A DNA stretch of 64,000 bases from Sphagnum compactum (GCA_965153455.1 OZ234503.1:11165118-11229117); one strand, 5' to 3'. Shown: positions 45,544-58,985, counted from the first letter of the stretch. Notes: generated by a model from the letters alone, not told the origin. Numbers and translations are program-made.

Positions 45544-45768
45544 CGCAAACAATGTATAGAAGCAGTTATAATTGAGAAAGTTTTGCGATTTTATCAAGTT
45601 CGGGAGTTGTGAAGGACTTGCGATGGTACAGGTACGAATGTTATGGTATCGCAAAAGGTTAAAAATTTGCAAGGAATTATGGTTCGCAATAGCGAGCTTT
45701 CGAAAATTTCTTTCTTTGTTGTTTGCGATGATATTTGGATCGCAAAATAGCCCCCTGTTGTTGTAGTG
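45544..45768. repeat. Right terminus and subterminal motifs of the CACTA element
   Basis: At least eight TTGCGA/TCGCAA-type motifs lie in this last stretch, ending with GGATCGCAAAATAGCCCCC and TGTTGTTGTAGTG. The end is the inverted counterpart of the start at 11680, and the following GTT matches the triplet before it. Confidence 0.8.
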
Positions 45769-48655
45769 GTTCACCTTTTTCTAGTGTAGTGTTGTCTCAT
45801 CTATTCCTTATTAAACACACACTGTCCAAGTTATCCATCAAAGAGAAAGAGCAAACGCCTATTACAATGTTGATGCATCTAAAAGATCAAGGATGACATG
45901 AAAATTATAAAAAAATTCACCCAAGGTAATCAATTTCCCTCATACAAAAGACAAAACATAAGACAAAACATGTCAATTGGATTGCTTTTAGAGGGTGGTT
46001 GCTTATACAAATGCTAAGATTTTGTGTTCACAAATTTTGTCATTAGAGAGGTGAAATATTTTAACATTTTCATCACCTCCATTTTAGAAAATTTCATTTT
46101 ATGATTTTCTGGATTATTTAATCACAAAACTGACCATAGGCTAGGGTATTTGTCTTGGGGAGGCAACTATACCAAAACTTTTTCCAACCTAGGAGTAGGA
46201 TCCTTAATTCGGGGTCTTGGGTATTCACCTATGTTAAGTTACACCTTACAAATAGAGCTTCACCATGTGCTCAACACCATTCATACCCCTAATGCATAAT
46301 GGCCTTGTGTATGGTATTCTGTTTTTGGGGGGTTCCTCAACAAATGGAGGAATGGAGGACCCTTGCACCAATGAAAATACCCCAAAAATCTCCCTTTTAG
46401 GTCCTTAACCTACACTTTTTTTGCCTTTTAGGTCCTTAAACCTACATTTTTTTGTTTTTCCACTTGTCTACGGATGATTTACAAGGTTTAACACATTTTT
46501 CCCAAGGGTTTTAGAACACCAATAAAGCTACAATTATAAGTGGATGGGAGAGATGGAAAGCCCACCATTGAATTTTTTCCTGGTTGATACACTTGCATGA
46601 ATAGTTAGACAAAAGGGTGAAAAGATCCACTATTTTGGGGATTTTGGGGGCTACATTTCACTTCTCTAAAAATAATGTTGGGGAGCAAATAGTGAAATCT
46701 TAGGGTAGTAGACTCTTTCAAAATAACATCCAGGCTAAGTGAAAATAATGGCTCTAGATCTTTTGGGGGAAGGTATGTAGTGCATAGATAGATTGTCATC
46801 TAAATTGTGTTGAAAAGTAATAATTTCCATGAGAGCTTAGGATGTATTTTGTCTACTAGCAAAAGAAGTCTTCTTTCCTACCAAATGTTTCCAAAAAGAA
46901 ATTCTTAAATAGGAAATAGAAAAACATTCTTCTATGATGGATCTCTACACAAGACTTTGTCACTCCAAAGATGACATCCAGAACAAGAATAACTACGAAT
47001 GTTGGCTGGTTATTTATAAAATACCGGTTATCAATAACCTACCAAGCAATTATTGATTTTTAAATTGGTAAAGAATTTACCCAAATGACACGAAGCATAT
47101 AAAAAAGAACCAAGAAGACCCTTATGCGTTGTGATTGAATTTTAAAATTTTGATAATTTAACTAGATGTTTGGGATTTCATTCAAGTAATTTATCAATCT
47201 TGAAACAATAAAATTTTATTAAATTATTTGAATTTTTCAGCTAAGTAGATTATCAATTTTTAAACCTTTAAATCTAAGTAGGTTGAACATTTTTTTAATT
47301 CTTTGGTTGAATGAAACTACAAAGACAAGACAAAGTGCACTTCTTTATTTAAACTCTTTGCTTAGGTATTTTTAAAATTGTTTTAGGTTGGGTGAAAGCA
47401 CATTACAATGATTTTCTGGGGGCATTTTTGAGTTTAATATTATAATATATGTATAGTATAATTGTTCCAAAAGTATGGTGCATTTAATTTTGAGTATCAA
47501 TTTTGTTTTTTTGGATATTATAATTATTATTTTTACAAAACTAATATTAAGTAATATTATTTTAAAATAATATATCATATTATTTATATTGAAAGATCCT
47601 TGGATATATTATAATATATATTGGTATAATAGGGCCATTTTTTGTTTTAACTTTGCTAATTTTAAAGTTTCATTAGTCATTAAAATAATCAATTTTAATG
47701 GAATTTAAAATAAGGCCCATCTAACTGTGTTCGCCATCTTTTACGTGAATGTGATTATTTGTCAAAATTTCAATTTAGCACACATTTATCAAATATGATT
47801 CAAACTATGTGAAATGATATGGTTCAATATATTTTCAACTTTCATAAAATTAGAAATAATTAAAAATATTTTTGAAGTATATTTATGTTTTTTACACATC
47901 TACACTACATTTGTTTTCACAAATATATTACAATCTCCCACTTTATAAAATGAAATGGAATAGTTTTAAAAACATATCTTGCTTCAATTATACCTTACAT
48001 AATATGCAAACATATTATGGAAATCTTTCGAAAGTTTGAAATGAAATATATCTAAATATGCACAACCCTAGAAAGTAATACAATGTGACACCCCAAAGGG
48101 AGTCACCATAATGTGTTTTCACCTAGCCCATCAATTCCACCCTTTGAAACAATAATGATTATTCTACATCCTAGAATTTGTCCATCAATTGCATCTTTGT
48201 GAGAGCAAGTTCCACAATGACAATTTTGTGCACACATGTTCACTTCTTGTAAAATTTTCTTCTCAATGCTAGCTTGCCAACATTTGTTATGCAATCAAAG
48301 TTTTGGAAGAATAAATGTGATACTTGCAATTTCATTGAAACCTTCCATTATTATATGTATTAATAAAACACCCTAGCTTGGTGGTAGAAATGTATAATTC
48401 TTTAATGTGAAGGTGCTAGAATTGTGGTTTTAGGCAATGGACTCTTTTAATAGATTCCTTGTAATTTAGTTTTACCTTCCTACAACACATGCATAAATGT
48501 GTAACCTTATTCTTGTAAATAAAGTCATTGAAGAAAAAAAAATAACCCTTAAAAATCGAAGGTTGTTCAGATGGATGTCCTTGGTATCCTTTTAAGCATC
48601 TTTCCAAACATCCCTAATAGAAAATAATCTTTTATTCATTTTTACCAAAAGCAAT
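45769..48655. other. 2.9 kb AT-rich DNA without a recognised gene
   Basis: No frame with recognisable domains. The part around 47,400-47,900 is extremely A/T-rich. Confidence 0.5.
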
Positions 48656-48940
48656 TTTGGTTTGAACCTTCTTTTTCTTGTCATTTTTGGCATTATTCTA
48701 ACATTACTTGATGTTTATTTTACATTGCATGATAGTTTTGTCATGATGCTTGATCTCCCCCATCATTTTCCTAGTGTTATTCAACATCTTTTTGATGTTT
48801 TCTTGATGTCCCTATCACCTCATGGAGTTTTTCTAACATCCCACAAAGTTTTTCTAACTCTATCTAATGTCTCCTAGAGTTTTCCCAACAATGTTTAATG
48901 TTCTTTGGCATTTCCCTAATGTCTCTTCATCATTACCTAA
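48656..48940. repeat. Degenerate short repeat (TTTT-CTAATGTC type)
   Basis: Imperfect copies of phrases like TTTTTCTAACATC, TTTTCTTGATGTC and TTTCCCTAATGTC recur every 20-30 bases. It resembles an old minisatellite; the open frame across it is a by-product. Confidence 0.5.
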
Positions 48941-50917
48941 AAAACATTTGAATGACGCGCCCCAAACTCTTCAAGAAACCTAAAGGTGGGTCCCAAAACA
49001 AAACAAAGGAAGAAAAAGAGAGTTGGGGCGTGCTCCTTAACTCGCAATACTTCAGGGGTAGGAAGGCGTGTTAGAGCTTCAAGATGGGACTAGGACGAAT
49101 TCATAAGCAAGAGTTCAAGATGTTATCAACTTGCACAACCAAGAAAAGAGGGCGGTTAATGCAAGTTGAATGGAAATGGTGCGGCAAACTTAATATGGAC
49201 AACCTCAAACACAAGCTTCACACAGCCCGCAACCTTTGGGAGGAGGCACCACTCCCCTCCCTATAGTATACTTTGTGCCTCTCCACAGGGATCACATCCA
49301 AATGTCACTTTTTCCGAGACTCCCAAGTGGGAGTCCCAAAACTGGGACTTTTGTTGTCCCAAAAATTTTGACGCTTATATATTTTTCAAATCAAGTTTTT
49401 TTCGAGAATTAAAGGGAAATATCTTATAGCCCTTGAAAATATCTTTCCAACAATGTATAACATGTTATAATCGAACCTCATTTGACCCCTTCTTTTAAAG
49501 GATTTGTGGTTAGGAGTCAAATTCTCAATTTGACTCCCGCCCCTTCTTTTGATCATAACTCATGCAAATCAGGTCTAAATGAACAATGCGAGGGCACTAT
49601 AAGCATTTATGCTTCAAGGCCTTTTTAATGATTTCCTGAAGGCTCATTTGATGCTTATTTACTTTTCCAACCAAAGTTTTGAACATTCATAACTCCCACA
49701 CGAGTACAACTCCCAAAGTGGGAGTGCACTTTGGAGTCATTGGGCTGCCCCTAAAAAGTGGACACTAACAACTGTGTTAAAAACTACCTTACTTGAATAA
49801 TATAACAATCAATTTTCAAGGCAAGTATTTGAAAATTGACATTTATGCATAACAAATGGCTACTACTAAGAGAACCCAAGTAAATTGGTAATTGGGGGTA
49901 TTATTTTGACAATGAATTTGACAAACGTGGTTCCTTTTTTTATTTTGATTTTGTTTGATACTATGTATGGTCCAAAAATAAAAGATTAAAAAAAATCTAT
50001 CCAATTTATTATGGAAAAATATAATAGTTGGTCAACATTGGTAATTACTAATGTTGGGTAAGTATTAAAAACTAAAATAGACCTCTAAAGGCTATGAGGG
50101 TAGTTCTTAGGGTTCATAACCATGGTTTCCAAAAAATCAAATAACTAGTCTTCACATATAATCAGAATTCAAGCAATATTTTTAAAATTGAAAAAATTGC
50201 TTATAAACCACCAATTCTTTCATGAAATTTATTTGAATTCTTTGAAATAACCAAAACTAGCAATTCAATAATTAGGATTTTATTTTCAAAGAATTGAAAT
50301 TGCAATTTTTCAATTCTAATATATTTTTAAAAATGGAACTAACAACTCTTTATAAATTAAAATAACATAACAACACTAGACTTTTCCAAATTGTTGCAAT
50401 TTATACTAAAAAAAATCAAATTGAACATCTATTGATGAAAATCTTTTGAACTTATGTTAATGATGTTTAGCACATTTGTGCAAAACAAAAAACTTTTGAT
50501 ATTGGAGAGGTCTGAAATTTGTTGCTTCAAATTGAACCTTTCCAATTTAAAAACAAGTTTAATGACACTATAATACCTTATCTAGTTCAACATTAAGGAT
50601 AATTTTTTTCCCAAATCAAATTCAATAATAAAAATTTAATTTTTTTGAAATTTTGACCTTTATTATGCATAAATAAAAATATTCAACACTAATCATTGAT
50701 CATTGCACTTAATGTTAATGTGAAGATATCATTAAAAGAAAAATATTGCATAATTTCTTCTCATCACAATTCTTGGTTGCAATTAGCAAACGCTCTAATA
50801 TTTTATCTAATTACATAAATGAATTGCAATAGACATCAAAGATGTTACTAAACATATAAAGGCAATTGATTAGTAAATCACCTACCTATCAAATATTAAG
50901 TAGTAGAAACAAAAACA
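48941..50917. other. 2 kb without a recognised gene
   Basis: The part 49,820-50,110 is a diverged copy of 57,290-57,500 (shared phrases TATTTGAAAATTG, TTATGCATAACA and GGTAATT...GGGTAT in the same order), an old dispersed repeat. Nothing else stands out. Confidence 0.45.
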
Positions 50918-51355
50918 ATGATAGATCTTAAATATGACTTACAGAACTATTTCAAGTTTCAAAAAATTATTATGAGTAATGAAGTCCACAAGCAAAATCG
51001 AGTTATTGCAAAGAAAGTGAAGATGCAACTTGTAACAACACATGGGGAACATCCACAAAAATTAATCATTACTGTTAACAATGAAGGGTGTCCATTGGTC
51101 CCCAGTCGGCACCAATGGCTTGTTGTCTTAAAAACCCAAACAATTAGACATTCAGACATGGTGAAACCCATTGATCATCAAGGCGCCAAAAAGTTGCAAA
51201 AGGTGAAGGAGATATTGGAGTCAAAATTTGAGTATACAACACCAGGTCTAAATTATGAACATATGCAGATTATAGTTGGAAGAATCCTTAAGACCAAACG
51301 AAGGATGTGGATGGTGATCCACAAAGATGGTATGGAGTTTTGGGCCATTGTGTAA
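50918..51355 (+). CDS. Unrecognised 145-codon ORF
   Basis: It starts at an ATG (MIDLKYDLQNYFKFQK) and stops at TAA. The protein is basic with a balanced composition: VVLKTQTIRHSDMVKP, KVKEILESKFEY and GRILKTKRRMWMVIHKDG. I do not recognise a domain. The helix-rich, Lys/Arg/Trp pattern loosely recalls the accessory proteins of plant CACTA elements, but this is weak. Around it (51,700-53,800) lie further eroded plus-strand coding-like pieces, so it may be one exon of a dead transposon gene. Confidence 0.35.
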   Translation: MIDLKYDLQNYFKFQKIIMSNEVHKQNRVIAKKVKMQLVTTHGEHPQKLIITVNNEGCPLVPSRHQWLVVLKTQTIRHSDMVKPIDHQGAKKLQKVKEILESKFEYTTPGLNYEHMQIIVGRILKTKRRMWMVIHKDGMEFWAIV

Positions 51356-54189
51356 ATTTGAATAAACTTCTAGATGTGTATTTTTTTGGTTGCACATTGA
51401 AGATGCAAGTTGGCATTGGGGTAGGGGATTCAAGACCAACAATTTGTCCAATGGCGGTATGGGAAACATTATGTAAGTACTAGGCTCTGCCATAATTTAT
51501 CACATCCCAGAGCACTTAAGTAATGCCCGAATTAAAGTACAAAATGTATTTAAGACTGGTGGTGGTGGACTAGTGAAAAAAGAAGCTTGTATTTTAAGTG
51601 GATGCTCATGACATATGAAGCAAATACATGTTTGAACCTTGTGAAAATTGTATTTATTCTCTTGAATTTGTAGCTTTCAATTTTATAGGTATAAATATGT
51701 TGTAAGTATTATTGATGTATATAGGCATTAGTACATGGATGACAACCATTGTTGGGAGAGCTGCTAAGTGGGAGTGTGAGGTTGCTAAGCCAGAGCGTTG
51801 CATTTGGGGTGAAACTCATTACAATGCACCAAAATTCTACCATTATTTGTGCATCAATGTTGTTATATAATTTGCAAATTTCAATTGGTGTTTCTGGAAT
51901 TCAATAATGCAGTCTTGTTGTTGGGGTTATTTAAACTCATATAAACATTATAAGTTATGCAACATGACAATTGAGGTCACCTTTGTAAGACCATGCTTTA
52001 AAATATGGGTCAATGACACTGTGATTAATTTAAAGGTTGCATTTAATATAAGACACCGATGCTGGATATGTGCAAGATCTTGTTGGTAAGGTGGAAGGTT
52101 TGATGACATGGTCAAAGAAAATGGATGTCAAGCATGATGAAAATGCAGCTAGTATAGGATAGTTATAAACATGCATGAACATGTTGATTAACATGCACAA
52201 AGATCTCAAGTGCAACATGGGGACATTGGTGGAAATGATCAGTGCCAATGTGCCAAATTTTGGAAAGAAATATATAGTGAGTGAATCCTTATAGAAGAGT
52301 GAGGTGCATGACCCTATATTATCAACCCCTACACTTGGAACAAAGCATGTTGGTACACATGTTAATAAGGGGGTGGAGGATTCAGGGTTGCTTATGGTAG
52401 AACTAACTTATTGTTCAAATAATGTTAATCAAGGCGGTACAGATGATGTGGGAGCAAGTGCAATAATATGTATTTCGGGTCTTTTACATACCTTCAACAA
52501 TGTTTTTGCCAGTATTATGCCAAAACATTGTGCGACAGCTGTGAAGGTAAGAATGTTAACATTGCACCCAATTTATGTACTTTATCAAGGTTTTTTGAGC
52601 TCAAGGTCCTTGATGTAAATTGATACAAATATCAAATGCATAATGCACATGTGCAAGATGTAACAACAGTTCTGTCCAACCTTGACAAAGAAGATGGTGT
52701 GTCATCTCATAATGTAAAACATTATATTATCTTAAGGTTGTGCGTGTAATTATTTATAACTAGGCAAATGTCAACTTTGTGGTGGAACATGGTGATTGAT
52801 TTCTTTGAAATTGGTTATAGAACTTTACAATTCCTAACTCTAAAACAAGGAAAGGACATGGTGCAACATCCAGCTACATTGGGCCAAATGACACCCAAGT
52901 ATTAATTGTGTTATCCAACCTCCTTGGCCACATGTTATACTTTGACCATATTTTCTTGCCTAGTTGGATAGGGCTTGCATACAATGTGTGGGCATTTGGC
53001 AGCATTCTTCCAATGTATGAACTTACTTTGTGGTGATGCCAATGTTTTTGGTACATTTTATCTATAAATGTTGTTTGATGATCAAGTTAAATGATACATC
53101 CACTTCCTTACATGTGTTGTTAAATGGAAATGATTGTTGTAATCTAATAAAAATATTATGTGCACATAAGATGTGACAATGATGATATCCAGTCCTAGCC
53201 AAGCCCAAGTAATGACCTCTCAAAAGGTAAGATGTCAAACCTACTTTCCTTTTGTTTAGTTTTTTGTGTCAAACTTTAAGTACAAAAGGTGGTTGTGATG
53301 CGCTATGTGAGATTTGACCTTCTTGAATTTTTTATCACATAGAGCCCAACAATGCACCTTCCTAAGGCACATGGTGTAACATCAAAGCTAAATATAGTTC
53401 ATGTAATCCAATTTTCTAACATTTGTAGTTATGTTTTCCAACATGTTTAGTTATAATATTTTAGTTACAGATCTCACATTTGAAAGGTGGTAATTGCATT
53501 CATGTATTGATAATGCCTAACATATATAAGTTTGAAAACTAATTTGGGCTACAATTTGGTTGTGTTATGAATTTTGTAATTACAGATTCGCACTGACACA
53601 AAAATCCTTTTAATAGACCTAATTGATCAGTCCAAAAAGTTACAATTGTAGTTATTTGTGGACTTCCTAGGAGCAAGGTTGGTGGCAAGGAAATCCCTCC
53701 TGATTTTGTGGTTGTAAAAGTTCGGGAGGTGTTTATGCTAAAGATAGTGGTACTAGATGTTGATGAGACACCTAGGCCAGTGGATCCTTAATGTTCATGC
53801 ATGAAGATCTCACCTAAGTCTACGATCCCCTAGTCCTCCAAGTTCCTCAAGCTTGTTCGTGATGCACGTGGTAACAATGTAGTTGTTTTGTAGTTGTTTC
53901 ATCATAGTCACCTTGTGTAGTATGTGGTATGACATAGTTTAATTCAAGTTTTTTCCTTGCTAGGAACTTGGGACTTGCCACGTGCAGATTGGCTATAACA
54001 AACTTTGCTTTACATTGCTTTGTGTGTGATCCATAAACTTTTCATGTCCAGATTTTGTTTTTTTGGTAAACTTGTTTATGCCAAATCTTGAAGGATTTTT
54101 ATGTAGTGATTTGTAGAATATTATGATCACTTGCAATTCTTACTTTATAGTAAAAAGGCATGAAGTAGTAGAAGGCAATATATAATTTT
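51356..54189. other. Eroded region, possibly a dead transposon interior
   Basis: Short plus-strand frames (for example 52304-52618) are separated by stops and no domain is recognisable. Composition is less A/T-rich than in the flanks, as expected for decayed coding DNA. Confidence 0.4.
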
Positions 54190-54570
54190 AAGTCTTAACC
54201 CTAAACTTTAACCTAACCTAGACCAAACCTAAACCCCAACCTAAATCTAACCTATACTCGAACTTATACCAAACTTAAGACAAACCTAAAACTCAACCTA
54301 AATTGAACCTCTAATGAACCAGGCCCAAACCTAACCCGAATTTTTCCCAAACAAAAACCAGACCTACACCGAACCTCTCCCATTTTTTCCCAGACCTAAA
54401 CCAAATGTCTTATGAACCTAACCCAAACCTAAATTGAACCTATCCAAGACCTCTCTCGAGCCTATCTCGAACCTAAACTAATTTTCACAACAAATGGTTA
54501 TTTGACACGTGGCAAAACTAGAAAAGGTCACGACGACAAACCCTTTCGTGAACCCTAACCCTAACCCATG
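54190..54570. repeat. Telomere-like CCTAA-rich tract
   Basis: Dozens of degenerate AACCTAAACC/CCTAACCT-like words fill 54,190-54,480, and AACCCTAACCCTAACCC occurs at about 54551-54567. Plant telomeres are CCCTAAA repeats, so this resembles a decayed interstitial telomeric tract, though simple drift of an A/C-rich satellite is equally possible. Confidence 0.5.
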
Positions 54571-55289
54571 CCACCAATTTGACATGTGTCACAATCTTCC
54601 TAATGACACGTGTCATGCAATTGTTTGTCATGAACATATATGGTTGGATAAAATGTGGATGTAACCTTAATGGGGATAACATCATATGTTCAATAACACG
54701 TTGACACGTGGGATTGAATCACAAGGACATGTGTCAGGTGATAACAAGTAGATATAAGTGATATATATAATATATATTCTCCTATAATATGTTAATCCAA
54801 TGGTCAAGGATGTATGATCTTGATCATATAGTATCGTATATAATATTGTAGTCATGAGTGGTATTTACAACTATTAGTTGAGTCATGGGTGTAGTCATAT
54901 ATTCCACATTTTGGCGTAGTGGAAATTGAACAAAATTACCATGGTGAAAATGCCCAACTCCATAATAAACAAAGATTTGTTGTTACAAACAGGTGAATTC
55001 ATTAATAATTAATTGAATTCACCAATAATCAAATTCATTAATAGTTAAATCATTAATAATAAATTCATTAATAGCCAATTCCAAACCTAAGTTAGGCACC
55101 TTCAAACCTTCATTAAGTTATTTAACCCAAACTAGGACTTTAGCCCACCTAAACACATAGCCCACCAACCTAGGGTGTAAGTGTGAAGGTTTAAACCCTT
55201 CACCTCCTTTCTTCTCCTCTCACCTCCATGTTTAAAGAACAAGTCTTTAACCATTGAACCGTTATTTGAATGGATGATATTTTTTGTCA
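54571..55289. other. AT-rich spacer
   Basis: Several copies of TCATTAATA lie near 54,990-55,075. The words GACACGTG and ACACGTGTCA recur between 54,500 and 54,735 and contain the ACGTG core of plant G-box/ABRE sites, but no gene is nearby. Confidence 0.4.
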
Positions 55290-56290
55290 TCACATATTAT
55301 TATGCACATTTTTTTAACCTTGGGCTATTTTTGACCATTATTTTATTTTACTAGAAGCTATTTTAAGTTATTATATCATAAACTATTATTGATTATTCTA
55401 TCATAAGCTATTATTGACTATTATATGCTACTTACCATAAGTTATTGTTGGTTATTTAAAATTATTTTTATCACATGTTTTTATTCTATTTTGTCATAAG
55501 CTATTCTAAGCTATTCTAAGCTCTTTTTGGTTATTTTATCATAGACTATTGTCGGTAATTCTAGGTTATTCTATCATAAACTATTGTTGGTTATTCTATT
55601 GTAAAATATTGTTGGTTATTTTCAACTATTTACCATAAAATATTTGTTGTTATTTTATCGTAGGCTATGGTTGGCTATTATAATATATTTACCATAGGCT
55701 ATTTTGTCATAGGCTATTATTGACTATTCTAGGTTATTTACCATATGTTATTTAATTATTTTATCATAAGCTATTATTGGTTATTTTATTATAATTTATT
55801 ATTGGTTATTCTATTATAGTTTATTATTAATTATTCTAGATTATTTTTGGTCATTTTAAACTATTTATTATAAGTTATTCTTAGTTGTTTTTAGATATTT
55901 TAAATTAATCCACCTTAAGTTGTTATTGGTTATTTTATTGCAAGCCACTATTGGTTATTTTAGTTTATTATACCACAAATTAATCTTGGTTATTCTATCA
56001 TTTTACTGCAAATTATTTTAAATTATTATTGGTTATTCTACCATATGCCATTTTTGACTATTGAAAGTTATTTTATTGAAGATATTATTAGTTATTTTAG
56101 ACTATTATACCTTATGTTATTTCACTTTGAGTTATTTTATGCAATTTTTTATATGTTATTTCTTAATTTCAAGTTATATTAAATCATTATACCTTAAGAT
56201 AAAATATTTTATAATAACATTAAATAGAATGACCTTGAATACCCTAAGGTATAACTTGAAAAAACATATAATAGCCTATAATAACTTACA
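55290..56290. repeat. Degenerate TTATT-type minisatellite (~1 kb)
   Basis: About 30 imperfect units of the form ATCATAAGCTATTATTGGTTATTCT recur with lengths of roughly 20-35 bases. Consensus words are TATTGGTTATT, ATCATAAGCTATT and ACCATAAGTTATT. Confidence 0.75.
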
Positions 56291-57729
56291 ATAATTTTTT
56301 TTTACCATAATAAATTATAATAGTGAATTATATCAACTAGTAATCAAACATGATGTTTACATAGTGACATTCTAATGAAATAACTTAACCAAGGTGAGAT
56401 CACTAAAAATGCAATGAACCTATTTCATTTTTAAAGTCCCATAATGACTTAACAATTGAATTGCACCCCCACTTTTGTATTGGTGAAATTTTTTACACTT
56501 ACATTTGTAAATGTTTTGAGGCAAATAAATGTAAACACATTGTATACTTTAATGATTACAACTATTTGCAATCCATTTATCCCAAAGCTTAATGATTTTT
56601 TGGAATGGGCTATTATGATTGGTTTTTCACACAAAAGGATACATTCAATTGTCAAAGCTCATATTTGGGAAGCTTTTACTATTAAAATGGTATTTTGGAC
56701 ATGTTTCCCTTTAACCCAACTATATACAATACAATAACACAATTTCGAACAAAGGATATGGGACAAATTGTGATGTTATGGAAGAATATATTGGATGCAC
56801 TTCATGAGGTGTAAGAATAGGAGGGTTTTTACCAATGTTGGTTGGTTATTGAAAAAATAATCAATTATAAATAAAGGTAGGCTATTGATAACCTACCTAC
56901 TAGTTTTTAATTTACTAAAAACTAGAATCAACCCGGCTAGTAGGTAACATTTAGAAGACCAACAAGACCTTCTATGAGTTGGATATTGATTTGTTAAAAT
57001 CTATTAACTTATCTTTATGCAAAATTTGCACCCAAGTATTCAATCTTTAAACCTCAAAACCCATTTGTCACAATATGCAATTTTGTGTTCCATTTACTCT
57101 TGACTCTTGCTATATCTTACAAATAAAATTCATATGTTTTGTTTAACCAATATTTCAAACATATTACAAGATAAATATGCACACATATGGGTTAGAAGAA
57201 TCCCAAAAAAAAGAAGTTATGTGGTTAGGAAAAATGAAAATACTTCAACCTTAAACCTAAATAGGATGCATACTAAACATTCTTAAGGTGAATATTTGAA
57301 AATTGGTCCTTATGCATAACATATGGATATTATAAATAAACCAATTGGGCAATTAATAGGTAATTAAGGGTATAAATTATTTTGATAACAAAATTGATAA
57401 CATGTGGGTGACCTTAAAACTATTGAATTTGTTGATATTGATACCCTATGTGGTGAAAATCCCAACAAGACCTTGCCTTATTAGCTATGAAAAATAATAA
57501 TATTACCATTGGTTTTTACACCTATTTTTAAAAAGTAGTGGAAGGGATCATTTAACCATAAATAAATATAAAAAGCCATAGGGTTTTTGCTAGTGTTGTG
57601 CAATTATCTGAATTTAGAAAGAATGACAATTTTGAATGTATCATAAAACCCATATGTTTAAAGAACCTCAAATAGGAAAAAAACATGTTTTTATTATTTC
57701 AAAAAACTTGTTTAAGTTTGATTTTTTCA
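56291..57729. other. AT-rich DNA without a recognised gene
   Basis: It includes the second copy (57,290-57,500) of the dispersed repeat also seen at 49,820-50,110. A plus-strand frame at 56456-56737 has no domain. Confidence 0.45.
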
Positions 57730-58985
57730 ATATCCAACTACACTACGGAAATATTTCGAAATGTATCATGGTTGCTGTATGTTCACTGCCCACAGGGGCA
57801 TCAAAGCAAATGGGCACCTATTTTGTCAATGGTATAACCGCATTGACACCGTGAAAAATGGGCCATTGTAGGATGTGGCAAGTCAAGATTGGTGCATATT
57901 GTTGGAAGGAAGTGGGTTGGGGATAAACGAAATGCAAGTGTGGTTAGACAAGGTAATAAGCAAGCATTTACCCCTAGACCCACACATGAACGGAGACATG
58001 TTTGCATGATATCTGAAGGAGCATCTATTAAAAGCGATGCAAACTCCTGCTCATGTAGGCGATCTGCCAAAGAAGCCTGCAATTAGGGACAAGATTGAAC
58101 CATTAAGCTCTCAAAGGGTGGGATTTGAGAGTGGACAACTTGGGGTAATAAATTGTGGGTGTTCTGTAATGCAATATGGAATGAAGAAATGTTAGTCTCA
58201 ACATGTGCCACTGCATCCAAAAGAATAGTGTGATCATCTTACTCAAAACAAATGACAAGTGTAGGAGTGATTAATGCTCAACATCCCAAGAATGCGGGGG
58301 TAGTAGCCCACATTGCAAAAGGGAGGCTAAACCCGCCCGAAGAAATAGGGAAAATGACCTAACGATGAGTTAGGTGATCAATAAAACCACCAAAAGATTT
58401 CACATTAAGTAACATTTCCAATGTAGCTATGGTATGAGTATCAAACTTAGTGTAATGCTGCAAAATATTTAGGGATGGAAACATTGTATGAAACAAATAG
58501 CTAGGGCATTGGGCATAACACAACAAAAGCATCCCAAAAACTTCTTGAAGATCTGCAAGTATAAAAAAACTAAATATCGTACCAAGATTTTCATGGAAAA
58601 CCTTAACCACAAACAATTCAACAAATGATCTGGATCCCATTGGTGCACCTAAAATATGAAAACCCGAGTTGGGAGTAAGAAAGTTAGGAGGAAGTGATAT
58701 GGAGTGGTTCAACCCTTGTGGAGACCAAGCTACACATTTTGTTAACTGCACTGAAAGCCCCAATGCTAAAAACTCCTACTGCAATTGTAAAAAAACAAGA
58801 ACCACATTTGATGTAGGACCTACTATATGTGTATCGTCTGCCAACAAAAGAAAAACATAAGTAGAGCGGACTGCTATTGTAAAACAAAGAACATGAAAAT
58901 GAGCCAAAATAAACAACGCTCCTCCCAATGGGTCCCCGCACCGTCCCCCTTGTGTACCTGATTCTAAGAGAGAGTTCTTAAACAT
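57730..58985 (-). pseudogene. Decayed reverse transcriptase of a LINE-like element
   Basis: One minus-strand frame, broken by several stops, keeps the RT core: CGDPLGGALFILAHFH (58930-58880) and LLADDTHIVGP (about 58850-58810), in which ADD is the catalytic Asp pair in the place of the usual YxDD. It continues with LSVQLTKCVAWSPQ and FHILGAPMGS. In the same frame, at 58082-57750, lies a C-terminal region with LPHPTMAHFSRCQCG and a Cys-rich CPCG word after a stop. This layout is that of non-LTR elements or related single RTs in plants. The N-terminus and endonuclease are not seen. Stops such as TGA for an expected Arg fit C-to-T decay. Confidence 0.75.

Larger units (their letters stand above)
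11680..45768. mobile_element. Composite CACTA (En/Spm) transposon with a ~24.7-kb insert
   Basis: The left end reads CACTACTACA, and the right end, read inward on the minus strand, CACTACAACA. Both are followed 21-22 bases in by TTTTGCGA. GTT flanks both ends (11677-11679 and 45769-45771), the 3-bp target duplication normal for CACTA elements. TTGCGA/TCGCAA subterminal motifs crowd both ends. The left 8.2 kb carries a TNP2 transposase, a SET-domain gene and an accessory gene. The core is interrupted after 19876 by foreign DNA. Removing 19877-44600 rejoins the sequence through the 180-bp copies to give an element of about 9.4 kb, a normal CACTA size. The alternative is two related elements lying side by side with a chance GTT match. 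The ends and the transposase are solid; single-element unity is inference. Confidence 0.65.
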
